Shown in pieces: positions 7,793 through 17,033 of a stretch of 64,000 nucleotides of DNA. Under the pieces are notes generated by a model. That model did not search any database. It was not told where the DNA came from and saw only the letters and a program-made list of their open reading frames with translations. Made by a program: the position numbers and the translations under genes. This DNA comes from DAOPXV01 sp964551445 (GTDB lineage: Bacteria; Muiribacteriota; UBA9980). The DNA is taken from assembly GCA_964551445.1 (NCBI GenBank), contig CAZKCG010000006.1, positions 78,207-142,206 of the forward strand, in the 5' to 3' direction. Within the stretch, counting starts at the first letter, position 1; each line of letters begins with the position of its first letter.

Positions 7793-8800
7793 TCAGAATC
7801 GAATGTTTCCAGAGACGAAGTGCTGCTGGATATTGGTGTCGTAATCGGCCATGAACGCGTAGTCAAAGTGGAATTCCGGGGTGAACTGCATTCCGAAGCC
7901 GAGGTTCAAATTACCGTTCTTGGTTCCGAGTCTTATCGTGAAAGCATTGTCCATGAAGGCCTTTTCAACGCCGGCGCGGAATTCGGTTTTTCCAAGTATG
8001 TTTTTCTGGTCTATCAGATTGTAGCCGTCCATGGCTATGACCGTTCCTTCGGCGATATTAACCGCCAGGCCCATGGTGAGGCACGTTGGTAACTCATATC
8101 TGCTGGATTTTATAAGATTGTCAAGCGCGAGCCCTACTTTCACGAATTTATTGAGGTCATATATCGCTCCGGCGCCCGCCGCGACTTCGGTGAAGCCTTC
8201 GAGCATGTTCTGCGCGTTCATATAATCGGTGTAACTTGCCACTCTGACCTTTGTTCCGACCGCGAGCCCCTTTATCTTGTCAACCTTTTTGCCGACGCCG
8301 AAAACCAGGTTGTTGACGCGGACGCCGCCGTACTGATTGGTGAAGATGCCGCCGATGCCGTAGTTATAGTTGAGTTTTTTATCGTAAACGGGGGCTTTCA
8401 TATTGCTTTCAAGATATTGCTGTATTGAAAATTCGGCTTTTTTCTCTTCTGAATAAACGGATCCGGTAAGCGCGACCGAGTCGTAAGTTGCCATATTTCT
8501 ATCGTTGGCCTTAACCATTACCTCGGCTTCCCTTTTTCCGAGCTTTAAGTCCGCGAGTCCCGCCGGGTTCCAGAACGCGCCTGAAGCGTCATTCGACAGG
8601 GCCACCGCCGCTTCGCCCATTCCGAGCTCGCGGCATCCCGCTTCGCCGAAACCTGAAGGCCTAAGGCCGCGCTGTTCGGGAATAGTTGGGATGACCGTTA
8701 ACGCCGCCGCCGCGGTTCCTATGGTTACTATGAGTATAAGTATGGATAAGATCGTCGTTCTCATTAAGATCGTGCTTCGTGTAAATGCTTTGACTCTCAT
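7793..8800 (-). CDS. PorV/PorQ-like outer-membrane beta-barrel protein
   Basis: A 335-residue exported barrel. After a signal peptide (ILSILILIVTIGTAAAA) comes the family signature: GCRELGMGEAAVALSNDASGAFWNPAGLA (shown split: GCRELGMGEAAVALSND, ASGAFWNPAGLA). It resembles the GA..LGMGGA.VA..DD...WNPAGL motif of PorV/PorQ/UPF0164 and FadL-like proteins. The rest alternates as beta strands and ends in GNIRF with a terminal Phe. The ATG at 8798-8800 is chosen because GGGAGG lies 6 bases upstream; an in-frame ATG 27 bases earlier has no ribosome-binding site. It is the last gene of the minus-strand envelope operon. PorV proteins shuttle or anchor secreted proteins in type IX secretion, but no other type IX gene is seen here. 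Confidence 0.75.
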   Translation of the reverse strand: MRVKAFTRSTILMRTTILSILILIVTIGTAAAALTVIPTIPEQRGLRPSGFGEAGCRELGMGEAAVALSNDASGAFWNPAGLADLKLGKREAEVMVKANDRNMATYDSVALTGSVYSEEKKAEFSIQQYLESNMKAPVYDKKLNYNYGIGGIFTNQYGGVRVNNLVFGVGKKVDKIKGLAVGTKVRVASYTDYMNAQNMLEGFTEVAAGAGAIYDLNKFVKVGLALDNLIKSSRYELPTCLTMGLAVNIAEGTVIAMDGYNLIDQKNILGKTEFRAGVEKAFMDNAFTIRLGTKNGNLNLGFGMQFTPEFHFDYAFMADYDTNIQQHFVSGNIRF

Positions 8801-8836
8801 GTGCGCCTCCCGCTTTAGGATCTTCAATTTATTTAT

Positions 8837-10930
8837 TTAATATTTTCCATGTCCGGTGCCGTTAACGTTTATGCAGGTGATTTCCGCTTTGCCGCCGTTG
8901 ACCTCAATGAGATATCTTCCGCCGGCCGGGCATTTGAGCGGTTCCTTTAAAAGTCCGTCGCTCATTAACATGTTCATCGATATCTTTCGCGCGTCCGGGT
9001 GTTTTTCAATGTATTTCGCGCCCATATCGCCGAGCGTTCTCATATTTCCAACGCATCCGTTGTCTTCAGGTTTTAAACCGGCCCCGCCGTCTTTTTCAAT
9101 GGACGCCTGCTGCGTTTTAGTTTCCGTTTTAGCCGAGTTTTTGCCCGTTTTCGCTCTTGAATTCTCAGGGAGCTCGTTTCTGGCTATCGATGCCAGTGTA
9201 TCTTCAGGAAGTATTTTGCTGTCAGTTTCTTTAAGTTCTTCTAAAAGCCTGCCGCTGTTTTTTTCCTCTGCGTATTTATCGGTGGCTTTTTTCTGGCTCT
9301 TCTTCTTCTTTTTAAATAATCTTCCGACTATGCTGCGGTCTTCAGCTTCCGTTATGGCCGCTTCCTGGGTTCCCTCTATTGAAGGTTTCAGTTCTTCGCC
9401 TGCCGCGGAGGTGCTTTCGATCGCCTGCGCCGTTTTTGCGGCTGTTTTAGCTTTTGCTTCATTGCCTTTGACGCCCGCGCTGCCGCCTATCCTTGCCATC
9501 TCATAAACGTCGTCTTTGAATCCGCTGAGCTTCTCTTTTTTCGCCGGTTTTATGAAGCCGTTCTTCTTCTCTTTCGCGGCCAGGAATTTTTCTATATCGT
9601 CAAATGATGAGTTCTCGTCGTCGTTTTTGCTGACCTTTAATTTCTGTTCGTCGAGTTTTTTAAAGAATTCATCGTAGTTTTTCTTGTCTTTTTCGATATT
9701 ATTGTTATCGGACTTATTCTTCTTTAATTTAGATGATTTATCCGTTTCTTTTATGTTTTTTGAATTTTCATTTTTCAAACTTTTATCAGCGGCTTTGCCC
9801 GGCGAAAGATCCGCCGTTATTTCTTCTTCCTGTTCGGCTTTCAATGATCTTACGCCCGCCCTGTTTTTTCCGGCGTCGGCTGTCAGAAGCGGTTTTTCGG
9901 CTTTAGCGTTTTCGATAACGCGCTCTTTCACGATAGCGTTAAGATCGACGCTGTCGCCGGAATCAAGTTCGAGTTTTTTCGTCAGAACTGTTTCCGTTCC
10001 GTCTTTTTTTGCCGCGGCAATATTAGTTTCTAAAATTTTTGCGTCAGAAAAGGCCGCGGCGTTCTCATCGTCGCCGTAAACGCAGGTGATCTTGGCGAAT
10101 TCGGCAAGCCCCGGGTTCGGATGAGCCCGATATCTTGAAAGCAGGTCTTTCTGTGAAACGCCTTTCGGGGTTATCATGTCTATTACGTTAGGCGCGCCGT
10201 AAAGGTCGGTGCCGCCGCCGAAATTTTCATCCGAAGCGGTTTTATATACCCGCTGGTTATAAAATGTCGTGTACGCCGAGGAAGGGTCCAATACGGTGGA
10301 TAGAACCTGTATGCCCCATTTTTTCGAGTATTCCCCGAGATCGGATTTTCTAACGGTAGCCGACAGCGTATAGTCGAAAACGTTTATCGAGGTCGGGAAT
10401 ACGAAGTCGTTAAGGCTTTCGGCGAATTCCAGATCGTCCGTTTTATCTCTTATGGCGCTTATCATATCATCGCTTGCGACGGGGCTTAAAAAAACCACTC
10501 TGTCCCATGACGATTCGGGAGTGAACGTTAAATTTCTTCCGAGCGCTGCGTTTCTGTGCCCCGACCCCCATTTGTGGTCGCGGTCGATATAAATTTCGGC
10601 GATATTTAATATCCAGCCGTTTCCATATCCCATGAAACCGGGCCAGGAGCGGACTATCTTACCCTTATATTCGACGTCGAAACGGTAGAATTCATCCACT
10701 TCATAGATCTTGACGCTCGCGATATCGAACATGTGAGGATTCGATTTGTAAAGCTTTCCTCCCGGATAGGAATATGTTCCAGGTCCGTAGTCGTCGAACT
10801 TATCATCAATGTAGGAAAACAGCAATTTTCCGTGCCTGGGCCCTTCGATCGAAAACGCCGGACCCGCGGTTAAAATAATCGCCGCCAGGACCGTTAATAA
10901 TATGTGGATAAGCATTTTTTCTTTTTTCAT
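8837..10930 (-). CDS. Exported DOMON/Glucodextran_C-like protein fused to a pilin-type C-terminal domain
   Basis: A 697-residue protein with three parts. After a signal peptide (residues 1-27), residues about 35-270 match the C-terminal binding module of glucodextranases and amylopullulanases (DDYGPGTYSYP, FDI..V.IY, R..DHKWGSGHRNAALGRN), a DOMON-like sugar-binding fold. Residues about 300-610 are a charged, Lys/Glu/Ala-rich low-complexity linker. The last 70 residues (CVGNMRTLGDMGAKYIEKH...LKCPAGGRYLIE) have the C.NMR...A...Y...CP.GG.Y pattern found at the end of some type IV pilin-like proteins, and two Cys there could form a disulfide. No catalytic domain is present. The operon mates are a CBM-like lipoprotein and an SLH porin, so glycan binding at the surface is inferred. 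Confidence 0.65.
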   Translation of the reverse strand: MKKEKMLIHILLTVLAAIILTAGPAFSIEGPRHGKLLFSYIDDKFDDYGPGTYSYPGGKLYKSNPHMFDIASVKIYEVDEFYRFDVEYKGKIVRSWPGFMGYGNGWILNIAEIYIDRDHKWGSGHRNAALGRNLTFTPESSWDRVVFLSPVASDDMISAIRDKTDDLEFAESLNDFVFPTSINVFDYTLSATVRKSDLGEYSKKWGIQVLSTVLDPSSAYTTFYNQRVYKTASDENFGGGTDLYGAPNVIDMITPKGVSQKDLLSRYRAHPNPGLAEFAKITCVYGDDENAAAFSDAKILETNIAAAKKDGTETVLTKKLELDSGDSVDLNAIVKERVIENAKAEKPLLTADAGKNRAGVRSLKAEQEEEITADLSPGKAADKSLKNENSKNIKETDKSSKLKKNKSDNNNIEKDKKNYDEFFKKLDEQKLKVSKNDDENSSFDDIEKFLAAKEKKNGFIKPAKKEKLSGFKDDVYEMARIGGSAGVKGNEAKAKTAAKTAQAIESTSAAGEELKPSIEGTQEAAITEAEDRSIVGRLFKKKKKSQKKATDKYAEEKNSGRLLEELKETDSKILPEDTLASIARNELPENSRAKTGKNSAKTETKTQQASIEKDGGAGLKPEDNGCVGNMRTLGDMGAKYIEKHPDARKISMNMLMSDGLLKEPLKCPAGGRYLIEVNGGKAEITCINVNGTGHGKY

Positions 10931-10969
10931 AATTTTTCGCTTTCAATAATTTTGATCATTTTTCAGGCC

Positions 10970-11812
10970 TTAGTTTATGGTTATTATGGAGTTGCCGGTC
11001 AGATCGTCGAATTTATTCTTCAGATTCGCCATATCGGGAACCGCTTTATACGAAGCGTCCTGCCATTGTCCGGCTGCCGCGTCCCACTGAGGATTTAAGT
11101 AGAACATATATTCATAGGTGTAGGTCGATTCTACCGGCACTTCGACCGTCCATGTGCCGTCATTGGCCGTCGAGTCGGGCCATACGCCGTCGTCTTTAAA
11201 TTCATTCCTGTTGCGTTCTCCGCTCTTGCCCCAGAGGTTGAAATCGCCGGCTACCGCGGCGTTAGTGATCGGGCCGTATTCGGATTCGTAAGCGGTTTTA
11301 TTCAGGAAAAATCTAACTACCATCTGGTTCGTGAAAAAATCCTTGCCCATGTGATAATTGAAAGGCTCGAACATAAGAGACGAATACCAGAGTTTTTCCG
11401 TTGAATCCATAAGTTTTTTAGCTTCGGAATTGTCGCTGTAAAAGCGGAAGGTCTTCATGCCGTAAATAGACACTTCGCCGGTTGCGGGCGGTGTGGTGTA
11501 AGTCGGATCGACGGTGACGGCCGCCGCGGGAAGCAGCGGATCTTTTGAAGACGCTATCGTCCATTCCTTTCCGGTCCATACGTTGTTATACATCTTCGGA
11601 TTGAGCGCGACCCTGTATTTCCAGTTACCGACAGGCGCGCGGACGGTGCAGAGCCATCTTTCGAACTGTTTGGGGCTGCCGGGCGGAAGAGTTTTGTCGG
11701 CGAGCTTTTCCTGTATGCAGCCCGTGGCGAGAAACGCCGTCATGAGGCACATCAAAAGCATGAATTTTTTAAATATAGTTTTTTTGCTGTTGGGATTATT
11801 TTTTCTGTTCAT
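10970..11812 (-). CDS. Lipoprotein with CBM48/AMPK-type glycan-binding domain
   Basis: A 280-residue lipoprotein with lipobox LATGC near residue 32. The C-terminal half (about 170-275) fits a CBM48/AMPK glycogen-binding-like fold: AAVAGDFNLWGK, then DDGVWPDSTANDGTWTVEV and TYEYMFYLNPQW, i.e. V.GDFN.W...DG.W...Y.Y.F. Such domains bind alpha-glucans. The N-terminal half is unrecognised. It lies between the SLH porin (21 bases upstream) and the Glucodextran_C-like gene (39 bases downstream), so the three appear to be one transcription unit. A role in capturing starch-like glycans on the surface is inferred. Confidence 0.65.
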   Translation of the reverse strand: MNRKNNPNSKKTIFKKFMLLMCLMTAFLATGCIQEKLADKTLPPGSPKQFERWLCTVRAPVGNWKYRVALNPKMYNNVWTGKEWTIASSKDPLLPAAAVTVDPTYTTPPATGEVSIYGMKTFRFYSDNSEAKKLMDSTEKLWYSSLMFEPFNYHMGKDFFTNQMVVRFFLNKTAYESEYGPITNAAVAGDFNLWGKSGERNRNEFKDDGVWPDSTANDGTWTVEVPVESTYTYEYMFYLNPQWDAAAGQWQDASYKAVPDMANLKNKFDDLTGNSIITIN

Positions 11813-11833
11813 TTCATCTCACCGTTTCCATCT

Positions 11834-14170
11834 TTAAAAATCAGTCGAGGCTTCAAAAGTTACTTTCTTTTCCGTTTCTATGTTCTTCCAGTCCTGGTCG
11901 GTATCTATGAAATCGCCGTATCGCACGCGCATCCTTGTTTTATCCGTCGGGTCATACGCAAGTTCCGCGGTCAGGTTGCGAAGATTGTCATTCGACGCTC
12001 CTGTGTGGTCCTGAGGGTTCTTCCACCAGTAGAGAACTCTGCCCTTGAGTTTATCGGTAAATACTTCAGTGAGTTCTGAGGTGAACCAGTTGAATTTTTC
12101 ATTCTGCGTGGTGTACGCGTTATAAACGTTGTGAAGTCCCTTGAGAGTGAGTTTCAGCGAGAGCGACGAGGTCAGCGTGAAATTGGTTTCGAATCCGTTC
12201 TCGTCGATGAGTTTTTCGGTGTTGTCCTTGGAAGGCGACGCCGTATTGCCGTCATGCCAGCCGATATGGTTTATGGTGCGTTTGCCGTAAACCTTGCCCC
12301 ATATATTTTTCATCAGCTGCGAGGAAAGTTCGCCGTAGAAAGAGTTTTCTTTCATCGTCTTTTTTTCCATGTTAACGTCGTCGTTGTTGTTAAATGCTCC
12401 AAATCTCGCGGTCGTTGAAATTCTTTCGTTTAATTTGGCGTTCATTTCCACTTCGGTGTAGGTCGAACCGACCTCGTCCTTTAAAGCGTCTTTCAAAAGT
12501 TCAGTATAAAATTTCGAGGTCATATTCTTTGCCATGTCAGCGTCGGCCTGGAACGAGAATTTTTTTCCGGTATAACCGTCCGTTTTATGAGTTTTTTCAG
12601 GATTATATTCCCATTTTTTGGTCTGGATGACGCCTTCGAGTTTTAATTTCTGTTCTTCAGCGAATGGAATGTCATATTTAATAGCCATTTTTAAAAAGTT
12701 CTCGCCTTCGAGGGATTCGCGGCCGTAGTTATTGTGGACCGCGGGGCCGCCGTCAAACATGGTATCGGTATAAAGCGTATCGTATCTCGCCGTTGAAATG
12801 AAAAAGTCTTTTCCGTATTTATAGTGATTTAAAACAAGCGTCATGTTCTCAAGCTGATATTCGGCGTCAACCTTGGTTCCGTGGTCGCGGCGGATGTCTT
12901 CTCTGCCGTTTCCGTAGAGTTTATCTTCGCCGTTTCTTGATTCGAGGTATTCGGAAGTAATTTTGAGCGTTCCTATGTCGGTGAATTTAATGCCGAGATC
13001 TACGCCGTTGGCCTGCGAGAAATTTCCGCGTTTATAGTAGTCGTTGGCGCGTTCCACGAAGGTCGTTCCGAAGATTATCTCGGCGGTGTCGGTTTTAAGT
13101 ATTCTTTTAGGAACCATATATACCGCTCTTCCGGTGTATATATCGCTGTTTGAATATTCTTTGAGTACTGATGTGGTATAGGTCACGTCTTTTACGGTTC
13201 CCTTGGTTTCGATGCCCGAAAATACGTCGGAAGGTTTATAATAAATGCGGCTCGTGGTAGTGGCGTTCCTTCCGCCTTTATTTAGAAGTATCGCGGGATC
13301 GTCGAGTTTTGTGAGATCTTCGTTGTTGAACGCGCGGACCGTCGCGTACTGGCTTTTAATTGTCAGATGCGCTTTTTCCGCCATGATGTCGCGGTCGGTC
13401 TTATAATCGGTCATATATTTTTCAAGATACGGCCTGATGGTCGTTTTACTTTGAGTGTAATATGTTTTAACGTTCTGGCTGCTCGAATTGACCCAGGCTT
13501 TAAGCTCAAGATACGATTCCACGCCTTCGAAGGGCCTTCCGGTGAATTTAAGGTTGACCTGGTTTTTGAGCTGCCCGAGGCCGTTGACGTCGTTGGAACT
13601 GTAATATGGGTTATAGATGTCATATGCGTCATAATCGTCGTTGCCGTTGTCGCCGTCGTTTTTGGTGGTGTATTTATCCCATACGAAAACGTCGGATACT
13701 TTATAGTATCCGGTTATTCTCAGTTTTTCTGAGTTCTTCTGGAATTTTTCAAGTTCGGTGACCCTTTGATCGAGCGCGTTAACCTTAATTCCGAGAGATT
13801 TTAATTCCTCGCGGAACTCTCCGGCGAGATTTTTGATCGATTCGGCGTCTTTCGGCGATATCACGCCGCCGGCCGTTTCGACGTCCTCGACTTTCGTCAG
13901 GACCTTCGCGAGCGTCATCGCCATTTCATAGCGCGTGACGACCTTTCTGCCCCTGAAGGTGTCGTCGGCGAATCCGTCCATATAACCGCTCTGAATGAGC
14001 TTGTCTATGGCGTCATACGCCCAGTGGTCCCTGGGGACGTCCGTGAAAGGGTCCGCCGCGAGGGCGGGCACAACGGTAAGAAACACGGCTAATGCGGCAA
14101 ATATTAAAGCGCAGCCCGTGAACTTTGTTTTGTTTTTTATGATATAATCCAATAAAAAATGATAAACCAT
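11834..14170 (-). CDS. SLH-domain outer-membrane porin
   Basis: A 778-residue protein with a signal peptide (cleaved near ALAADPF) and a single SLH domain (about 40-95: FTDVPRDHWAYDAIDKL...GYMDGFADDTFRG...TRYEMAMTLAKVL). A short coiled coil follows (about 115-145, LGIKVNALDQRVTELEKFQ), then a long beta-strand-rich barrel ending ...TFEASTDF with terminal Phe. This matches SLH-type porins (OmpM/Omp-alpha-like) that span the outer membrane and bind the cell-wall polymer through the SLH domain. It is the first gene of the operon 14170-7793. No good ribosome-binding site is visible before the ATG; a TTG six codons later is an alternative start. Confidence 0.85.
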   Translation of the reverse strand: MVYHFLLDYIIKNKTKFTGCALIFAALAVFLTVVPALAADPFTDVPRDHWAYDAIDKLIQSGYMDGFADDTFRGRKVVTRYEMAMTLAKVLTKVEDVETAGGVISPKDAESIKNLAGEFREELKSLGIKVNALDQRVTELEKFQKNSEKLRITGYYKVSDVFVWDKYTTKNDGDNGNDDYDAYDIYNPYYSSNDVNGLGQLKNQVNLKFTGRPFEGVESYLELKAWVNSSSQNVKTYYTQSKTTIRPYLEKYMTDYKTDRDIMAEKAHLTIKSQYATVRAFNNEDLTKLDDPAILLNKGGRNATTTSRIYYKPSDVFSGIETKGTVKDVTYTTSVLKEYSNSDIYTGRAVYMVPKRILKTDTAEIIFGTTFVERANDYYKRGNFSQANGVDLGIKFTDIGTLKITSEYLESRNGEDKLYGNGREDIRRDHGTKVDAEYQLENMTLVLNHYKYGKDFFISTARYDTLYTDTMFDGGPAVHNNYGRESLEGENFLKMAIKYDIPFAEEQKLKLEGVIQTKKWEYNPEKTHKTDGYTGKKFSFQADADMAKNMTSKFYTELLKDALKDEVGSTYTEVEMNAKLNERISTTARFGAFNNNDDVNMEKKTMKENSFYGELSSQLMKNIWGKVYGKRTINHIGWHDGNTASPSKDNTEKLIDENGFETNFTLTSSLSLKLTLKGLHNVYNAYTTQNEKFNWFTSELTEVFTDKLKGRVLYWWKNPQDHTGASNDNLRNLTAELAYDPTDKTRMRVRYGDFIDTDQDWKNIETEKKVTFEASTDF

Positions 14171-14260
14171 GTTTTTATTATCGACTTGAACATAAATTTA
14201 TTTACAAATATATTTGATCAGCATTCTTTAAAATAAATGTTTATTTAGAAAACGATATAC

Positions 14261-14460
14261 AAGAGAATAGTGAAAAGAGGAGAGAGAAAAGTTGATGTCG
14301 CGGCCTTTGGCCGCCTTTTTCGGGTGAGATCGTTGCAATATATTGGCGGGGTAGCCGGCATTTTTAAAATTGAGCGCCGAAGGCGCATCCATAACTATCC
14401 ACTATTCTCTAATCTCTCTTCTCTCATTTGGTTCTCAACTCTCCACTCTAAACTTTCAAC
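14261..14460. repeat. Intergenic arm-core-arm element B
   Basis: The left arm 14261-14297 (AGAGAATAGTGAAAAGAGG...) and right arm about 14388-14460 (CCACTATTCTCTAATCTCTC...) share the unit AGAGAATAGTG in inverse orientation. The core holds two hairpins: GCGGCCTTTGGCCGC followed by CTTTTT (about 14299-14319) and GCGCCGAAGGCGC (about 14374-14386). The first could also end transcription on plus. The 458-bp gap at 14171-14628 otherwise holds only the promoter of the next gene. Confidence 0.7.
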
Positions 14461-14559
14461 TATAAAAAGAGGCCGCTGCTGAAATCGATCGTGAATAAAT
14501 TGGACGGGGGCCAAAAATATTACAAAGCTGAAACAAAAAGACGAACAAAAAGAAAAATA

Positions 14560-14588
14560 TTGCAAAAAAAGATGCGATGCTATAAAAT
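14560..14588 (+). promoter_or_regulatory. Sigma-70-like promoter for the TIM-barrel gene
   Basis: TTGCAA (14560-14565), 17-base spacer, TAAAAT (14583-14588), about 40 nt before the TTG start at 14629. Confidence 0.5.
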
Positions 14589-14628
14589 AAAATATATTGA
14601 ATTTTTTTGGACGGAAAGGAAATAGAAA

Positions 14629-15525
14629 TTGACTGAAATATATTTAAGCCACGGGGCGCTCTATGAACATCAGCTTCTGCCTTTTTTTAACATCGCTGCC
14701 AAGTGCGGATTTGACGGCGTCGAGATCATAGTCGGGAGAAGCCGCGAGATGTCCGATATCAGCTACATGAAATATCTGGCGAATAAATACGGCGTGCCGG
14801 TGCGGGTTCTGCACTGTCCGTTCTCGAGCTGGAACAGTGAATACTGGCCGAAGACGACGCCGCAGAAACTGATGAAGACGGTTGAAATGGCGCATGAACT
14901 CGGCGCGAAGGTGGTCGTGGCGCATACGGCGCTCGCGCATGAGACCGAATATAAAGCGTGGCTTATCGATGAACTCGAAAATTTTCAAAACCTGAACGAG
15001 CCCGTGAAGATCGGGATCGAGAACATGCCGAGGCGCTACGTCATGTTCGGCGGGATAGGGCGAAAAATATATAATTTCAAAAAACTCGCCTTTAAATTCA
15101 GGCGCAGCCTGACCTATGATATCGCGACGCATACGAATAAAATGAATTTTTTAAGACCGATAGAGGTCGACGATATAGACAACTCGCTTAATCATTTGGA
15201 TAAACTCAATAAATTCAAATATCTGACAATCGACACCACTCATCTGGGGACATGGGGCTGCGAACCGGCCGATTATCTGGATATGATATCCGGAGAGATC
15301 GTGCATGTCCATCTTTCAAATTACAAAATGGGGCGCGAACACAGGCTCCCGCTCGACGGACACATGGATATTGAAAAGTTTTTGAAAAAGCTCGCGGCGC
15401 GTGGATATTCGCACGCGATAACCATGGAGACCGATCCGCGTTCGCTGACCAATCACAGATCGTTCGCCGACACATGCCGTGAATTCAAGGAAAATCTGGA
15501 GTTTTTGAGGAAGAGCCTGGCTTAG
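14629..15525 (+). CDS. Sugar-phosphate isomerase/epimerase-like TIM-barrel protein
   Basis: A 298-residue protein of the AP-endonuclease-2/xylose-isomerase-like superfamily: FNIAAKCGFDGVEIIVG at the first strand, KIGIENMPRR mid-barrel, and metal-ligand-like residues in TIDTTHLGTWG, HVHLSNYK and ITMETDP. Substrates in this family range from sugars and inositols to abasic DNA, so the reaction is not predictable. The start is TTG at 14629, supported by GGAAAGGA about 10 bases upstream. Its last 4 bases overlap the end of the convergent HEAT-repeat gene. Confidence 0.75.
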   Translation: MTEIYLSHGALYEHQLLPFFNIAAKCGFDGVEIIVGRSREMSDISYMKYLANKYGVPVRVLHCPFSSWNSEYWPKTTPQKLMKTVEMAHELGAKVVVAHTALAHETEYKAWLIDELENFQNLNEPVKIGIENMPRRYVMFGGIGRKIYNFKKLAFKFRRSLTYDIATHTNKMNFLRPIEVDDIDNSLNHLDKLNKFKYLTIDTTHLGTWGCEPADYLDMISGEIVHVHLSNYKMGREHRLPLDGHMDIEKFLKKLAARGYSHAITMETDPRSLTNHRSFADTCREFKENLEFLRKSLA

Positions 15526-16934
15526 CGGATAGTGCTTTTTAAAAAGTCCAGGAATGAATGCATCTTTTCTTTAGTGAAATTCGGATGCTGTTTGTTGAAT
15601 TTACTAAGGGACGAGAGAACTTCGTTCCAGAGTTTTTCGAAATCGGCGGAGTTGTAGTCGCGCGGCCGATCGGACGGCGTTTCGGAGGGTTTGGCGAAAG
15701 ATTCAGGCGGCGGGGCGGTTTGTGACGACGCCCTGACGGTGGCCTGATCAGTTGTTATCTGAGGCTTTTGGATATCGCGCGGCTGTTCGGCCGGTTCCGT
15801 TATCTGAGCAGCGCCGGGTTCCGATTGCGAAGCGTCCCTGTCCGTTAAGAAGGTGGCTGCCATTTCCGCTACTTCGGAATTCGGGTGGCTGGCCAGTTCT
15901 TCGAGCATCTGGAACGATCTGGGCATATTTATGCGGGCGAGGCCTTCTATGAGCTTTTTGAGGTTGGATACGTCGGTGTCGCCCTTCGCTTTTTCGAGAA
16001 GGTCTATTGCGTGCTCGCCGCCGATGGCGTTCAACGCATAGATCGCCGATCCGCGGATGGAAGCGTCGTCGGATTTGATCATTTCCTCGAGCTTTTCGAG
16101 CATATTCGATTTTCCGAATTTAGACAGTATCTTTATCGTGTTGGCTTTAACGCGCGTGTTCTCGTCCTGTATGAGCGGGATGAGAAATTTTATGATCTTC
16201 GGGTCGCCTATTATTTCAAGCGCTTCGATGGTGTTGGCGCGCGTTCTGGCGTCGGGATCCTTGAGGTATCTGGCGATGATGGGGATGAGCTGAACGCCGC
16301 CGACCCGGGCTATCGCTTTTACGAGGGTTGCCACGACGAACGCGTCCTGTTCGGAATTGAGCAGATTTAACAGCGGAGTTAAAACGCGGTTCTCGCCTAT
16401 TAAGCCGAGCGATTGAACGGCGTAAACGCGGACGCTGCGGGACTGGTTATGTATGAGCCCGAGGAGCGGTTCGGTCGCGACGACCTCTTTGCGTTCGCCG
16501 AGTTTTTTTATGACCTCGAGTTTTACGGCTTCGTCAGGGTTTTTAAGATCGTTCAAAAGTTCGGTCAATGAGCCGCCGCTTCTGTCGAATATCTCGTTGG
16601 ATGTGGCCATGGGTTTTTCTGGCGGGGTCGGCGCGGTTTCAACGGCGGGTTTGACTTGCGGCGCTTCAGTTCTGAGAGCGGGCGATGGATTCTGGGCGAG
16701 GCTGAGACCGCCGGTCGTCGATGCCTGGAACGCGGAAGTGGATTCGAAATCCTTCAGCGCTTTTTTGGCGAAATAGCGCACGGCCGTTGATGTGTCGTTG
16801 GCAAGCGCGGAAAGCGCATCTCGGACCTCAGGCAGATTGTGCCTTGAGAGCGTGATGACGGCCTTTTTCCTGGTCTCTTCTTTATCTGCTTTAAGATCGT
16901 TAAGCAGCCTTGAAATTTCGTCTGTTACTGGCAT
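15522..16934 (-). CDS. HEAT-repeat protein
   Basis: A 470-residue soluble protein with no signal peptide. An N-terminal HEAT-like pair (about 5-65, EVRDALSALANDTSTAVRYF) is followed by a Pro/Ala-rich linker (65-120), then six or so HEAT repeats (about 120-365; for example DEAVKLEVIKKLGERKEVVA, ARTRANTIEALEIIGDPKII). A second Pro/Thr/Gln-rich linker leads to a short helical tail (about 425-470). HEAT arrays are protein-binding scaffolds; in bacteria some act in phycobilin lyases, motility and multi-enzyme assemblies. The partner is unknown. It converges on the TIM-barrel gene with a 4-base overlap. Confidence 0.85.
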   Translation of the reverse strand: MPVTDEISRLLNDLKADKEETRKKAVITLSRHNLPEVRDALSALANDTSTAVRYFAKKALKDFESTSAFQASTTGGLSLAQNPSPALRTEAPQVKPAVETAPTPPEKPMATSNEIFDRSGGSLTELLNDLKNPDEAVKLEVIKKLGERKEVVATEPLLGLIHNQSRSVRVYAVQSLGLIGENRVLTPLLNLLNSEQDAFVVATLVKAIARVGGVQLIPIIARYLKDPDARTRANTIEALEIIGDPKIIKFLIPLIQDENTRVKANTIKILSKFGKSNMLEKLEEMIKSDDASIRGSAIYALNAIGGEHAIDLLEKAKGDTDVSNLKKLIEGLARINMPRSFQMLEELASHPNSEVAEMAATFLTDRDASQSEPGAAQITEPAEQPRDIQKPQITTDQATVRASSQTAPPPESFAKPSETPSDRPRDYNSADFEKLWNEVLSSLSKFNKQHPNFTKEKMHSFLDFLKSTIR

Positions 16935-17033
16935 AATAAATTCCCCAAAATTATATCATACTTGCCGCGGTTTAGTAAATATCAAAATCACATTAAATTA
17001 TAATTTTACAAAAATCTTTGTTCAGCGGGCGTT

